From NCBI GenBank assembly GCA_017607445.1, contig JAEVHH010000002.1, positions 992,001 to 1,056,000 of the forward strand: 64,000 bases of DNA, read 5' to 3'. The translations under genes and the position numbers were made by a program. How positions within the stretch are numbered: position 1 is the stretch's first letter; each line of letters begins with the position of its first letter. The DNA is from Histoplasma ohiense (lineage: Eukaryota; Ascomycota; Eurotiomycetes; Onygenales; Ajellomycetaceae). The notes under the pieces were generated by a model that saw only the letters and a list, made by a program, of their open reading frames with translations, was not told where the DNA came from and made no database searches. Below, one piece after another: positions 47,034 to 58,008 of the stretch.

Positions 47034-49110
47034 ATGACGGAAGTGTCGTCCACACGTCTCTATCTCGGGAATCTGCCCCGCAACGGTATGCTGGTCTTAT
47101 TACTGCTACATCCTCCTTGTACTTAATTAAGCACATCCAAAATCCACTGTATGGCTCTGGCACAAAAACACACATACACACATATATGTTCAGATACCCA
47201 ACGATAAGACAACCCCACGTTCCTTTGGGATTTCTGGATTGTCCTCGTCCTGTGGAGGACTGACAACTACATGTGACACGATGGAAAAAGCAGAGGATTT
47301 GCTATGAAGATTCCAAAAATGCACTGCTCAAAACCGCCAAGAAATTCAATCATATTCTACTCCCATGGATTACACTTCTGGCTTTCTCTTCGCTGGATCG
47401 TTTGGCCTCGAAAAGCTGACTCAAAGGCGCCAATTTTTGGCCTGGACTTTATTTCCAGTCACCAAGCAGGAGATCGAAGATCATTTCAATTCCCACCACG
47501 GCTCCGGCAAGATCACAGAAATCAAGCTCATGAGTGGCTTTGGGTTTATCGAATATGAGGATGCCATGGATGCGAAGGACGTTGTGCCAGGTACTTAGTT
47601 TGATGTTTATTGCCTTAATATATTGTCTCTTCTAATTCTTCATACGAGTTTCGGACTAACTCATTATGTCTCTCTATAGCTTTCCGTATGTCTACGATGC
47701 TCTTGAGATTTCCCAACTTGCTCACTGCCAGGGACTTCCGTTTTTTTGACATCCTTGACTTGTAGATGGTACGGATTTCAAGGGTGAACGTCTCACCGTC
47801 CAATTTGCCCGTGGACCCCGTCACAAAGAAACATTCTCTGGACCGTCGGACCGCTCAAGCGCTCCACGCCCGCGCCGGACAATCTATCGAATGCAAATAT
47901 CTGGACTTCCAGAAACCAGTTGGCAGGTTAGCTCAGCTCCATTCGTTCCTGGAACCCCTTGGAGATATTTCCATTTGGGCACTCTCTTATACCATTTCCC
48001 CTTCCTTCCCTTCCTTGATTACAAGTGTGCAAGCTTGCCATGTTCTTGGCAAACTTTGTAATATATGAAATTTGAGCCTTCACAAACGCCAAAAGGCACC
48101 CCCAGTTGGGTGTTCGCTTCAAACTAAGCTTGGCCCATAATACTCTGAAGCTGCTGGAATGGAGGATCCATCTTACTTCTTTCATTCATAATGGTTCATC
48201 GTGGAAGTGCTTATCGCAACAACGGACGACGTAACTGTGCTGCTACCTCAGAAATTGCCCTCAACTGGAGCATGTTTTCTTTTTTTGTCTTTTCTTTTCT
48301 CTTTCCCCAAAGCCTTGTTGGATTGGTCTATTTTTGCCCAGCTATATCTTGGAAGGAAACTGGAATTGCATCTTATTCGGGCCTGGACTCATACATTCAC
48401 CTTGTTTAGGATCTCAAAGACTTCGCACGACAGTCCGGCCTCGATGTAGTCTACTCAGAGACTGGCCATGATGGAAGAGGGTGAGTATTCCCGGACTTCA
48501 GGACATTGAAGCAAACTCTCCACCTCTTTGGACCGGGATTGCTGATGTTGCGTGCGTGAACAAAAAGATTCGTCGAATTCGAAACAGGCAGTGACCTCAA
48601 AACCGCAGTTGAAAAACTAGACGGCCGTGAATTCAAAGGCTCCAGGGTCTTATGCACGCAGGACGTAGGAAATCCCTTGGTTTTCCCTCCCGGATAACTT
48701 AATTCTTATGTGTCTACCAGATTCAATCCCAGGAGGACCGCCAGCCTCGTGATCCATACCGTTCCCGTTCTCCTGGCCGACGGGGTGGGTATCATCCATA
48801 CGATGATTATGACAGACGCGGGCCTCCGCGCAGCGGGTACAGTCCACGCAACCACTACCGCGAACGCTCCCCGGCCCGTCGTGACTATTACGATCGCGAT
48901 GGTTACGGACGTCGGACACCTCCTCCACGCTCTCGTGTTGACGACTACCCGCCACCACCTCGCCGCCCCTATGACGATCCTTATGACCCTCGCGGGCCTC
49001 CCCCTCCTCCTCGTCACTATGATGACCCTTACGCTCCCAGGCCATATGGCCGCCCGCGGAGCCCCCCACCAAGAGGCGATTATGGCTATGAGCGCCGCCC
49101 ATACTGGTAG
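47034..49110 (+). CDS. srp2: SR-family splicing factor (SRSF1 / S. pombe Srp2-like)
   Basis: Nuclear pre-mRNA splicing regulator (family knowledge). Seven exons: 47034-47085, 47459-47590, 47680-47685, 47766-47926, 48410-48480, 48568-48664 and 48721-49110; 302 residues. RRM1 starts TRLYLGNLPRNVTKQEIEDH and continues MSGFGFIEYEDAMDAKDVVP, AFHGTDFKGERLTVQFARG. RRM2 is a pseudo-RRM with the SR hallmark SWQDLKD. The tail is rich in Arg, Ser, Tyr and Pro (RSRSPGRRGG, RRTPPPRSR) rather than long RS dipeptides. Exon 3 is a 6-nt microexon that supplies A-F of AFHGTDF. Introns 1 and 4 are 373 and 483 nt, several times the local norm. Phases close at every junction. Confidence 0.93.
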
Positions 49111-50473
49111 AGACCTCTTAATTTCATACCTTTCGTTGATATCCCACTCGTACCCATCATTCTTGTGCTCCTCTTTACTGTACTCTGCCGTTATATGCGG
49201 AAAAAAGATTTCAATTCTTGTTTGGATCGAAAGCGAACCGTACGCGAACCTGATGCTTATTACCTAGAAACGCACATTTCCGTCTGATTCCCGTAGAGCG
49301 TGGATTGGCTGCGAGGCTTTCGCCCCGGTCCTGTTTTCAAAAAAGTTGATTGACACTTCCAAACCGGCTATTCAGAGGATTGGGCATTGACGAAGGTAGT
49401 ACGGCTCACCTTGACCCTTCCCTGTCAATCGACCTTTGGCTAGAATGGAACTTCGCGTCCGTCTCCCATTTCGAAGATGGGTAGAGGCCAAAAAAAAAAA
49501 AAAAAAAGAAAAAGAAAAAGCAGGAAGCTACCGGTAGATACAAAGTTTTTCTTATCCATTTTCCTTTCTTCACCCTTGTTTTCCTTTTCCCGACTTGTTC
49601 CATAATTCATTTTTTGTGCCTATCTTTGATCCCGCCATCTTCTTGACTTTATTTTTTTTGCACAATGTCCACCCCACAAGAAATTTCTGATGATATTTAC
49701 GAAATTTTCATGGATGAACGGCACAAAGGATTCAAGAGATTTATTTTACTGATGATCCCCCCAATTTTTGTGTTTTGCTGGCTCTATTCTGATTATTCTC
49801 TTATTTGATTCTTCATGACAATTGAGAGGGTGTAACAATGGTCAACTTCTATTTCAATATATGCAGTATATGCCTATGACATTTTACACCAAAGTGCGGT
49901 GAGCTGGGTGAGGAAGGGGAATTTTCAATGCTTTTTCCAAAGAGAGAAAGAAGAGAAGAAAAGATTTCGTATGATGAATGATGAATGATGATGTGGGAAT
50001 AATACCTTAGTTTTTTTTTTTTTTTTTTTTTTTTTTTCATGAAAATGGTTTTCTTCTCTGTGATTTCAATTTGATGTTATATATCACAGATCTCTGTTTA
50101 TTTCTCAGATGACATGTCTATGTTATATTTTCTTACTCACGTTGTTGAGAATGATACCAAGGGGAAATAAAAATAAATGATCAGTCAGCGGCGCTTCGTT
50201 TTTGGTGGCATAATTGAAGGCCAAAATCCATTTTGTGATGAGAAATGTAGTTCTCCAGAATCTTTGTCATGTAGGTTTTGTAAGTTTAGTTTTATCTAGT
50301 GGATATGCTTTCTATCCTGGTTTTCCTAGATGTTTTGACAAGGTAGTGGGGACATTATCTCCCATACACGGAGTGCTTCTTCTGCTTCTTCCCAACCAAC
50401 TCTGCCACTGGTTACAGTTACCAGCGCCAAGGGAGCGGATTGAACTCCTTGTTTCTCCTTTCATCGAGAGGAA
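49111..50473. other. 1.36-kb intergenic region
   Basis: SR protein 3' flank, then the promoter of the FolB-domain gene. Contains an A17 run near 49490, GATGAATGATGAATGATGATG (49973-49993) and a T27 run (50011-50037). No coding frame is recognised. Confidence 0.5.
50011..50037. repeat. T27 homopolymer tract
   Basis: Unbroken run of 27 T in intergenic sequence. Confidence 0.9.
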
Positions 50474-51468
50474 ATGGCACCGTCAGGATTCGACACCCTC
50501 TTCCTCCGTAACATCAACTTCCCATTCCCAATCAGTTTCGGTCCCGATGCGTGGGGTCGATTTGGTAAACCACAGCCGGCAACACTATCGCTTCGCCTTT
50601 CATATCCTCGTCCTCTCATTGAGCAGTGCGGCGGCAGCGACGATGTTTCCTTCACGCTCAGTTACGGCGAACTATACCGCAAGCTTGAACAAGTCTTAAG
50701 GGATGCCACAATAGGTGAAGATGGGCGTACCTCGAGTATCGGTCTGGAAGAGTTGGTTTCTACTATCTGTTCTACTGCTCTTGGGCTGGTATGGGAAACG
50801 ATACCAGGGGGTCCTGTAGAGGCGGGATGTGATATGGCGGGCGCTGAAAGCGATATCTCAATACAGCTTCCTAAAGCCATTCTGAGAGCTGATAACGGCC
50901 TGACGTATCGCGTTGTCAATTGCGCCGTCAAACCGACTGGCAGTCCGGCTATCAACCAAGCTGCACAACCAGGTATTGCTACGATCCTACGCACATGCCG
51001 TATTGATGCCATACACTGCAACTGTATTATCGGAGTGAACCCCCATGAAAGGGAAACCAAACAGGCAGTTGTGGTTTCCCTGGAGTTTCAAAATGTGAAC
51101 GCAAATTTACACCTGCAGGTCAACATTTTGCAGCCTTTACAGGAGATAGCACGACGCGTTACTGATGTGAGTCCACCCAGTCTTCTATCTAAAGTTTCAA
51201 CACCATGGGATATAATCACATCTTGTTGTATGTCTGCAGTGGGATGTTTTGGCTGGCGTTAACTCATTATCATCTATCATCACAGGCGATCGAAAACTCC
51301 AGCTTCAGAACAGTCGAAGCCATGGCTCAACAGGTCGCGAGCACAACCCTACAAGGTGTTGAATTTGATGAAGTGATTGTGCGCGTCGAAAAGCCCAGCG
51401 CAATGGCCTATGTGGGGTACTCGGGCGTAGAGATAAGGCGCGTAAGACGCGATTTTCACCAGCCATAA
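50474..51468 (+). CDS. double FolB-domain protein (dihydroneopterin aldolase-like)
   Basis: Two exons, 50474-51166 and 51286-51468, phase 0; 291 residues. The N-terminal half resembles a FolB-type T-fold (DTLFLRNINFPFPISFGPDA, then PATLSLRLSYPRPLIEQ). The C-terminal half is a clearer FolB domain: CRIDAIHCNCIIGVNPHERE, KQAVVVSLEFQNVN, then FRTVEAMAQQVASTTLQG after the splice. Dihydroneopterin aldolase makes 6-hydroxymethyl-dihydropterin for folate synthesis (family knowledge). In most ascomycetes two FolB domains begin the trifunctional Fol1 protein; here neither HPPK nor DHPS follows. It may therefore be a stand-alone paralogue, and catalytic activity is not assured. Confidence 0.78.
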
Positions 51469-52168
51469 AACTGGGCAAATTGGATAAATAAAACACACTC
51501 TAGAATGCTCGCTTAGACAACTGTAGGACCCAACCACTATTCCCACTACAGTAGTTTTATCCCCCGAACAGGGGCACATTTTTGAGATCTCTTTAGCTCT
51601 GCTCTCGAATTCGAGAGCAAGAAATCCTGTATTTGGTTAAGAAGGTTCTGTCCATCGGCCAAAAGTCTATGCGCCAACCCAAAGTGGATTAGCGTATGCT
51701 TTTACCCCAAAGTGGCTTTGCCCAACCTCTGCGCTGGCTTTTACGCGCTTCATTTTTCCCCTTCCCGTCTTCATCCTTCAGTTTCACTCTGCGAAAGACT
51801 ACCGTTTGCTCTGACGTTCTCTGGCTCCGAACGTGATCATCATCTCAAAGAATCTCACTATCCGGTTCCTTATTTTTATTATCTATGGGACTACGCAGCT
51901 CTAACAGTCTTCCGCTTTTCATTTTCTCTGCTGGCACCAGCTGCACTTCTGCCCTCGCCTGCCTGCCTCCCTTGGAGTCTTCCACCAGTATCTGCGCTCA
52001 CAGCTTCTCCAGGACTGCGCTAGGCCCAACCCCAGACAACGTGGTGTGGCTACCGGTGAATGGTCCGTCCTGAACAAGGGCGGACGGTAATCTGATATTC
52101 GCGCCGTTGAGCGTAGCTTCTCTATTGTGACTGTCAGTAGATATTAGTTACCAGCCAGAGGCAAGTTT
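51469..52168. other. intergenic region and leader of the Psk1-like kinase
   Basis: 700 bp. An open frame at 51712-52023 has no family resemblance and lies in a different frame from the kinase. It is treated as 5' leader or chance. Confidence 0.45.
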
Positions 52169-54274
52169 TTGATATCTCTTGACCATAGTAACCCTGTCAT
52201 GTGTAAAAGAGTGAAAGAGTGCTTACTTTGCGAAGTTGATACTAGGATTAAGAGAGCTCTGTCCTCCTGGAACTGCTCTCCCCCTCCAAACGCATCTTTG
52301 GTGAATGAATGTGACAAAGAGCTCTACGGAATCGCAATCTACAACTATCTAAACAACCGTTCATCCCACTTGGTAGGGATGTTTGCGCCTAGTCCGTTGC
52401 GTCGCCCTCCGTTGGATTGTGAACTGAATATTCTCTCGACTGATCAAGATGGCAACGATTCGAGATCAGCCAAATCATGGCTAGAACAGGAAGAATTCAC
52501 CGTGTCAGATGTTTTTGCTCCGCAAACCGACAAAGACTTCGACCATGTTTCAGAGGAGGCACATGCCGGCAACAGGGCAGCAGAAGCTGAGGCAATTCCT
52601 GGTGAATCACCTACGGGATTTCGTTTATATGGGCCTGAAATCAGCCCCACCAGAAACACGACTTGTGTCCAGTTGACTGGCACTGGACATTTGATGGTAG
52701 ATAATTTAGGTGCTCGTGGGAAGAATAGACGAAAGAAGAAGTTGCGACGGCCTGCAGAAGTTCATGCTGCCGCCACCACCGTCTGTGGATTTGTTGCCAA
52801 CGCATCTACGGAGGATGAGTCAGATTATTCCAACCCCGGTTCTAAGACTCTTTCCCCATGGCTTCCCCCACGCGTCAGTTGTGGGAATAGTCCTGGCCTT
52901 CGACCATCCTCCTCAAGTGGAGGAATCAGCACATTGAAACTCCAGTTGGATACCCTTAGTTTGTCGAACAGCCGTCCGGCGTCTCGCAACACGAGCCAAT
53001 TCGGTTCTCAGACCCCAAGCTGTGCCAGTGTCTCCTCAGACAGCGACCAGACTACCAGCTATGAAGTCCCTTTAGAAAATGACTTCGTGAGTCCTGACGC
53101 TGATGGTGCTGCTAGTGATGCCATGTCATTTGGCAATGAGGAGTGCGTGAAGAACACCTTATGTCGGAAGATGGCAGCTACAGATTTCGAACAGTTGTCC
53201 TGTCTTGGGAAAGGAACCTATGGTACAGTTTTATTGGTCAGGCATTCCATGACGGGCGTCCTCTATGCGCAGAAGCAATTCCGCAAGGCCTCTCTCACCG
53301 TGCATAGGAAGCTGGTTGAGCAAACCAAAACTGAACGAGCGATCTTGGAATCTGTCAACCGCCACCCATTTGTCGTCAAGCTGTATTATGCTTTCCAGGA
53401 TCATGAGAAACTTTATCTGATTTTGGAATATGCGCAGGGTGGTGAGCTTTTCACACATTTGGCTATGGAACGCATGTTCTCGGAAGAAGTGGCTTCATTC
53501 TATATGGCTGAGCTAGTGCTGGCTCTGGAGCATCTCCACAACAACGTCGGCGTTGTCTACCGTGACCTGAAGCCGGAAAACTGTCTCTTGGATGCAGATG
53601 GCCACCTTCTCCTAACTGACTTCGGGCTTAGCAAAGTAGCCGTTGATGGCCAGGACCGATGCAACTCATCGCTGGGCACTGTCGAGTATATGGCTCCTGA
53701 AGTCGTCCAAGGTAAGCCGTACGGAAAAGCCTGCGATTGGTGGTCACTAGGAGCCTTGGGCTTCGATCTCCTTACGGGCTCACCGCCCTTCAAAGCTAAT
53801 AACCACGCCAAGATCCAAGAAAAGATCGTAAAACAGAAACTTGTACTGCCATATTTCCTGGGTCCGGATGCAAAGGATCTCCTCACCCGTCTCCTTCGCA
53901 AGGAACCCCATAAGCGCCTCGGCTACCACATGCCCAAGGACATCCAAACGATCAAGAAGCACCGCTTCTTCCGCAAGATTGACTGGAAATCTCTAGAGAG
54001 ACGCGAGCTCGAACCACCCATTAAACCCCTCATCACGGACCCGGCGTTGGCAGAGAATTTCTCGTCGGCTTTCACCAGCTTGCCGCTTAGTCCTGTTGTG
54101 ACGAAAAATGGGTTCCCTGATGCTTGTGATGATGGACATATGGCTTCTGGTGGTAACGCCTCTTCTCGGGATATTCAACAACCTGGGAAGACGACTGTGG
54201 ATGATCCATTTCGTGGGTTTAGCTTTGTGGCGTCAAGTAGCTTGCTGGATAGCGGGTTGGGTTTTGTCAGGTAG
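52169..54274 (+). CDS. psk1: AGC-family protein kinase, S6K/Psk1/Ypk3-like
   Basis: Serine/threonine kinase, probably downstream of TORC1 (family inference). Intronless, 701 residues from 52169; in-frame ATGs at 52199 and 52379 (MFAPSPLRR) are alternative starts. The N-terminal third is Ser-rich and disordered. The kinase domain covers about residues 339-597: glycine loop LGKGTYGTVLLV, VAIK-like Lys in LYAQKQF, catalytic loop VVYRDLKPENCLL, LLLTDFGLSK, and activation loop RCNSSLGTVEYMAPEV. LLRKEPHKRLGY closes the lobe. The AGC tail has an SP turn-motif candidate (SLPLSPVV) and a hydrophobic motif DPFRGFSFV near residues 680-688, with the Ser at the TORC-site position. Confidence 0.9.
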   Translation: MISLDHSNPVMCKRVKECLLCEVDTRIKRALSSWNCSPPPNASLVNECDKELYGIAIYNYLNNRSSHLVGMFAPSPLRRPPLDCELNILSTDQDGNDSRSAKSWLEQEEFTVSDVFAPQTDKDFDHVSEEAHAGNRAAEAEAIPGESPTGFRLYGPEISPTRNTTCVQLTGTGHLMVDNLGARGKNRRKKKLRRPAEVHAAATTVCGFVANASTEDESDYSNPGSKTLSPWLPPRVSCGNSPGLRPSSSSGGISTLKLQLDTLSLSNSRPASRNTSQFGSQTPSCASVSSDSDQTTSYEVPLENDFVSPDADGAASDAMSFGNEECVKNTLCRKMAATDFEQLSCLGKGTYGTVLLVRHSMTGVLYAQKQFRKASLTVHRKLVEQTKTERAILESVNRHPFVVKLYYAFQDHEKLYLILEYAQGGELFTHLAMERMFSEEVASFYMAELVLALEHLHNNVGVVYRDLKPENCLLDADGHLLLTDFGLSKVAVDGQDRCNSSLGTVEYMAPEVVQGKPYGKACDWWSLGALGFDLLTGSPPFKANNHAKIQEKIVKQKLVLPYFLGPDAKDLLTRLLRKEPHKRLGYHMPKDIQTIKKHRFFRKIDWKSLERRELEPPIKPLITDPALAENFSSAFTSLPLSPVVTKNGFPDACDDGHMASGGNASSRDIQQPGKTTVDDPFRGFSFVASSSLLDSGLGFVR

Positions 54275-54310
<36 letters not shown>
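54275..54310 (+). repeat. (ACT)12 microsatellite abutting the kinase stop codon
   Basis: Twelve exact ACT units begin immediately after the TAG stop. Confidence 0.95.
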
Positions 54311-54960
54311 GCTACTACGACCTTTTCTTTGACCGTCTTTGGTTTTCCTTTTTTGTTTGTTGCTTTTTAGGTTATTGTCGTTATTTTGTAGCTGATATGA
54401 TTTTGCTTTGTCTACGGGTGATTATGGATGGAAAAGTAATAAGTCGGTAGAATATCCTAGGGATCACCATCCGTATCATCTGTGGATCGATTAATATATC
54501 ATTTTAAGTTCCCTTTCCCTCCTTATCCTTCATAATTTCTTTTCACTTTGATCATCGCACGTAGATATAAATTGTGCATGAAATCAGCAACCATGTTTTC
54601 GAACACATGTGTGCATATATCTCGATGGTTTTAAGAGGTGAAATGAAATCTCTGTCTAGGCCAATCATTTAACATGTTTGATCTCGATCTTCCCGTTCTA
54701 TCGTACAAGCCCAGACCATGTGATGCATTACCAAAATCAAAGGGGTATGTGACTCGTGCTGTAATAAAAGAGAGAACGCTGATACTAACGCTGATACTAA
54801 TGCTGATACTGGCGCCGGATATAATGCATAATAATATGTATACATGAGTAGCAGATATATGTGCGATGAGAAACAATTGAAAATGGTTAAAGGAAGTATA
54901 AAATCAGCACATGACGGGTATCTTGCGCAACAGCATATCTCCGCAGCCCATCACCGATCC
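54311..54960. other. convergent intergenic region
   Basis: 650 bp between the kinase 3' end and the 3' end of the minus-strand mitochondrial protein gene. AT-rich, with a short CTGATACTAACG-type repeat near 54779-54812. No gene is seen. Confidence 0.5.
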
Positions 54961-57900
54961 TTATCCTCGGCCACGGTGGATTTTAGGAGGTTTGCAATTT
55001 CCGGTTTTCTCCAAGCTGGCTCCTGATGATGAAGAATGGGTCTCTTCCTTTCTTTCCAGCGCACCCTCTAGCGCCGCGTTGATCCAACAATTTCGCAACT
55101 CACCGATGATATCCTCCTGCTGCAACTTGAATAGCGAAAAACGTTCCCTGACCCAGAGGAAGATATCTTGCTTGGCCCCATCGACGTATCCACTCGCATC
55201 ATAATTCCTACCACTGGTTTCCGACGAATGAACCTCGCGGACTACTGCTTGCGCAATGATCCGTACTGTCTGCAGAGACGGCAGGATGAATTTGGAATAC
55301 CCATCATGGCCCAATTGAACATCTACCACTTTTTGTCCTATCCCACGGAGGTGTTCGGGGGTTCGTGCCATAGAGCGCAGCGCAACGTTCCCGCCTAGCT
55401 GGGTGTTGGAGGAAAGTCTATCGACGCACCAGAGACGGTACAGTTGTATTCCGGCTTCACTTCCCCTTGTCTCCACGATGGCAGACAGGATTTGGTTGAA
55501 TGAAGAGCTGGGAATTGTAACTGCGGGAGGTTGGCTAGCTTTCCACTGTGGTTTTACCTTCTCACATACATCGGATAAGGTACCCCGGATTGATTTGAAT
55601 ATTCTTAAGAATTGGAAAAGAATCGCTTCATGGTACTTTGTATCCCCTATGGAATAGTTAGGCGTTGGGTTGAATTCTCCCTGTAATAATTTGGCTAGAA
55701 TTTCCCCAGATTTTACCAAAGGGTTTGGTTGGTCTTGCACCGGGGTTTCTTCCTTTCCACCGGTGCTGCAGGCGCTATCCAGTCGTATTATTGCTGCTGC
55801 TAAAGAAGCGACCTCGTCAGAGTCCCAACCGTCCCCGTTAGTTTGAAGGTGGAGAAGAATTTCATTTATTCGATCCCAGTCATGGTGCTGGATAGCATAG
55901 CCGAAAAATGCTTTAATAACAGGAATTGACCACGGAAGTGGTAGCTCCTCCGCAACCGCGCTAAGCAGCTTTTCATTTTTAATGGATGTTGCGTATCTAA
56001 TTATTGCCGGCGCCAGGAGATCGTCCGAGTAACATTCTCGTGGAATAATGGAGCGTCCATCTCCGTCAGCGAAAAGTAGCTGAGATGCAAAATCTTGCGG
56101 TCCTGACGAGACTGAAAGGGTGAGCAATTGTGAGAGGGACGAACTCGAGAATCCTGTAAAGGATGCCGTATTTTGCTTCGGGATCGAAGATGGCTCTCGT
56201 GGCACTGTTTGTGTCGTGCCTGTGCCAAGTATCAAATTCCCCTCCGGGTTTTCATTGGGCTCCAAAAGGGGTCGATGTTCAGTATTTTTTCTTTTGGAGC
56301 GATTGATAGCGTTGAGTTTGTCGAAGAGGCCACGGGCTCTGTGGACATGTTCTGTATGGGCATACGAATCCAGTACATAATGGTTCAGACCTAAGACGAC
56401 CCCTGACTTGTCAAGTGGGTGGAAATGGGCGATTGCTTCTGATGATTCCTCAGAAAGATTGGGAAGGTATGAAACAAGATTCAGCAAATCCTCCAAAGAC
56501 TTCGGGTCAACCTCCGGTACCACCCCTCGAGCTTCGATCGTGCGAACGATGAGGTGGTCCATGTCTCGCGGCTTTAAATAAACATTATTTTCCTTTAATA
56601 GCTCCATTAGAGACTTCATGTAATCAAGAACGGAGGTATAATAAACGCCCCGATGTCCGACGCCGGCCTTGACACTGTTATTAAGACCATCAATCATTGA
56701 AGTGACTACTTCACTGCTTATGGTCCGCTTGCCCAGGCCTAAAAAGGGGCCCTCTGATTCACTGACATCTGCACTTTTAGACCCGCGTGCGCAGCTAGCC
56801 CAGGTATCATATCGGTCGATTTTGGATGCAGTGATCGAATCTAAATGGATGGAATGGCCGGAAAAACTCTCAACAATCCATCGTCTTTTTTTAGTTGCTA
56901 ACTGTTTCAATATCCAGGAACCTTCGATATTGAACCCTCCCTCTACACAGCACCACAAGATAAACTCCAACCAAATTTCGGGGCCAAGCGGTCGGACTTG
57001 CATTTTGTACTTGGTTGTTGCTGATACATCTTTGCCAGTCGCTAGCGCAGACGCTGCAGTATCAACCTCGTTGCCTATCCAAACAGCATCAGATAGAACG
57101 TTCATGATGTGGGATGATAGGAGGTGCAGGGCAGGGGTGCCACGATTCAACTGATCCCCAACGTGAGGCCTAGCGCGTTTGTATACCCCATGTGGGATGT
57201 AATCTAGGTGATGCAGGCGGGCAACAATCCTGTAGAAATAAAACATGGCAGTCCGCGATTCCTCCAGCGGCAGATCAGCTGCCTCGAGTACTATGCTTCC
57301 CAAACTAGGCCACAGTTCCTCCATTGTTCCTATTCGAGTGAATTTCTCTCCCATCCTGCTTGTAACCCGCGGTCCATCATTGTACAAATCAATCAAGTCC
57401 AACGACATTTGTCCTTCACTTTGCAAGATCTGGGGAGCCTGGAGCTTCGCACATTCGTCGCCCGTCATCGTGTCGAAGGATCCGAAGCTTGCCCAATCGA
57501 TGTTTGACGGAAGGGAACCCTTCCGTAGGGTCGCGAACGGCTTCTCAGCTTCCTCGGCATTGTCAAGCAGTCTGTTGACTATTGCATAAAACGCGGACCA
57601 CCTTCCAAGTTTGATACCAAGGTATGCCAACAAATCATACCCAAGGGAGTCCGGGCTTCGAGCGTGATCCAAAAGGTCTAGGAGAGCCAGGCATTTCTCC
57701 TCCTCCGGGCTTTCTTCCGGGCACTCGTCCTCTTTCGTATTCTCACGTAATTCCGAAGGAAGAAATTTTTCCAATTCTGAAATCCAGCGCGATGGGTTCC
57801 TCTTCTCCTCGTATGGTACGGGAACTGGTCGCGCGATGTTCCAACTTCGAACCAACAAGGTCGCTACGCTGTCGATGGAGGGAGGGGGGCCAAAGTTTCG

Positions 57901-58008
57901 TGAACGAAAACCGATAAGTTTCCATGACGAGATAATCGAGGTGCCCGGAATAAGACGAAGTGTATGACCTAAATATCTTGCGCGGTTTGGGCGCAGGCAA
58001 GTTTGCAT
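54961..58008 (-). CDS. large putative mitochondrial protein of unknown function
   Basis: Intronless open frame of 1015 residues. I do not recognise a family. The N-terminus (MQTCLRPNRARYLGHTLRLI...SSWKLIGFRSRNF) is basic and free of acidic residues for about 40 residues, which fits a mitochondrial presequence. The rest is soluble and apparently mainly helical, with repeated 30-40-residue helix-pair-like blocks (for example EILAKLLQGEFNP, IPVIKAFFGYAIQHHDWDRINEILLHLQ). That pattern is reminiscent of PPR-like or other helical-repeat RNA-binding proteins of mitochondria, but no clear PPR consensus is visible. The C-terminal helical region (SKFILPSLQTVRIIAQAVVR) is followed by a Ser/Lys-rich tail. 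A role in mitochondrial gene expression is only a guess. Confidence 0.7.
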   Translation of the reverse strand: MQTCLRPNRARYLGHTLRLIPGTSIISSWKLIGFRSRNFGPPPSIDSVATLLVRSWNIARPVPVPYEEKRNPSRWISELEKFLPSELRENTKEDECPEESPEEEKCLALLDLLDHARSPDSLGYDLLAYLGIKLGRWSAFYAIVNRLLDNAEEAEKPFATLRKGSLPSNIDWASFGSFDTMTGDECAKLQAPQILQSEGQMSLDLIDLYNDGPRVTSRMGEKFTRIGTMEELWPSLGSIVLEAADLPLEESRTAMFYFYRIVARLHHLDYIPHGVYKRARPHVGDQLNRGTPALHLLSSHIMNVLSDAVWIGNEVDTAASALATGKDVSATTKYKMQVRPLGPEIWLEFILWCCVEGGFNIEGSWILKQLATKKRRWIVESFSGHSIHLDSITASKIDRYDTWASCARGSKSADVSESEGPFLGLGKRTISSEVVTSMIDGLNNSVKAGVGHRGVYYTSVLDYMKSLMELLKENNVYLKPRDMDHLIVRTIEARGVVPEVDPKSLEDLLNLVSYLPNLSEESSEAIAHFHPLDKSGVVLGLNHYVLDSYAHTEHVHRARGLFDKLNAINRSKRKNTEHRPLLEPNENPEGNLILGTGTTQTVPREPSSIPKQNTASFTGFSSSSLSQLLTLSVSSGPQDFASQLLFADGDGRSIIPRECYSDDLLAPAIIRYATSIKNEKLLSAVAEELPLPWSIPVIKAFFGYAIQHHDWDRINEILLHLQTNGDGWDSDEVASLAAAIIRLDSACSTGGKEETPVQDQPNPLVKSGEILAKLLQGEFNPTPNYSIGDTKYHEAILFQFLRIFKSIRGTLSDVCEKVKPQWKASQPPAVTIPSSSFNQILSAIVETRGSEAGIQLYRLWCVDRLSSNTQLGGNVALRSMARTPEHLRGIGQKVVDVQLGHDGYSKFILPSLQTVRIIAQAVVREVHSSETSGRNYDASGYVDGAKQDIFLWVRERFSLFKLQQEDIIGELRNCWINAALEGALERKEETHSSSSGASLEKTGNCKPPKIHRGRG

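Noticed and set aside
51712..52023. 103-codon frame upstream of the Psk1-like kinase as an extra exon
   Set aside because: Different frame, no convincing splice link and no family resemblance.
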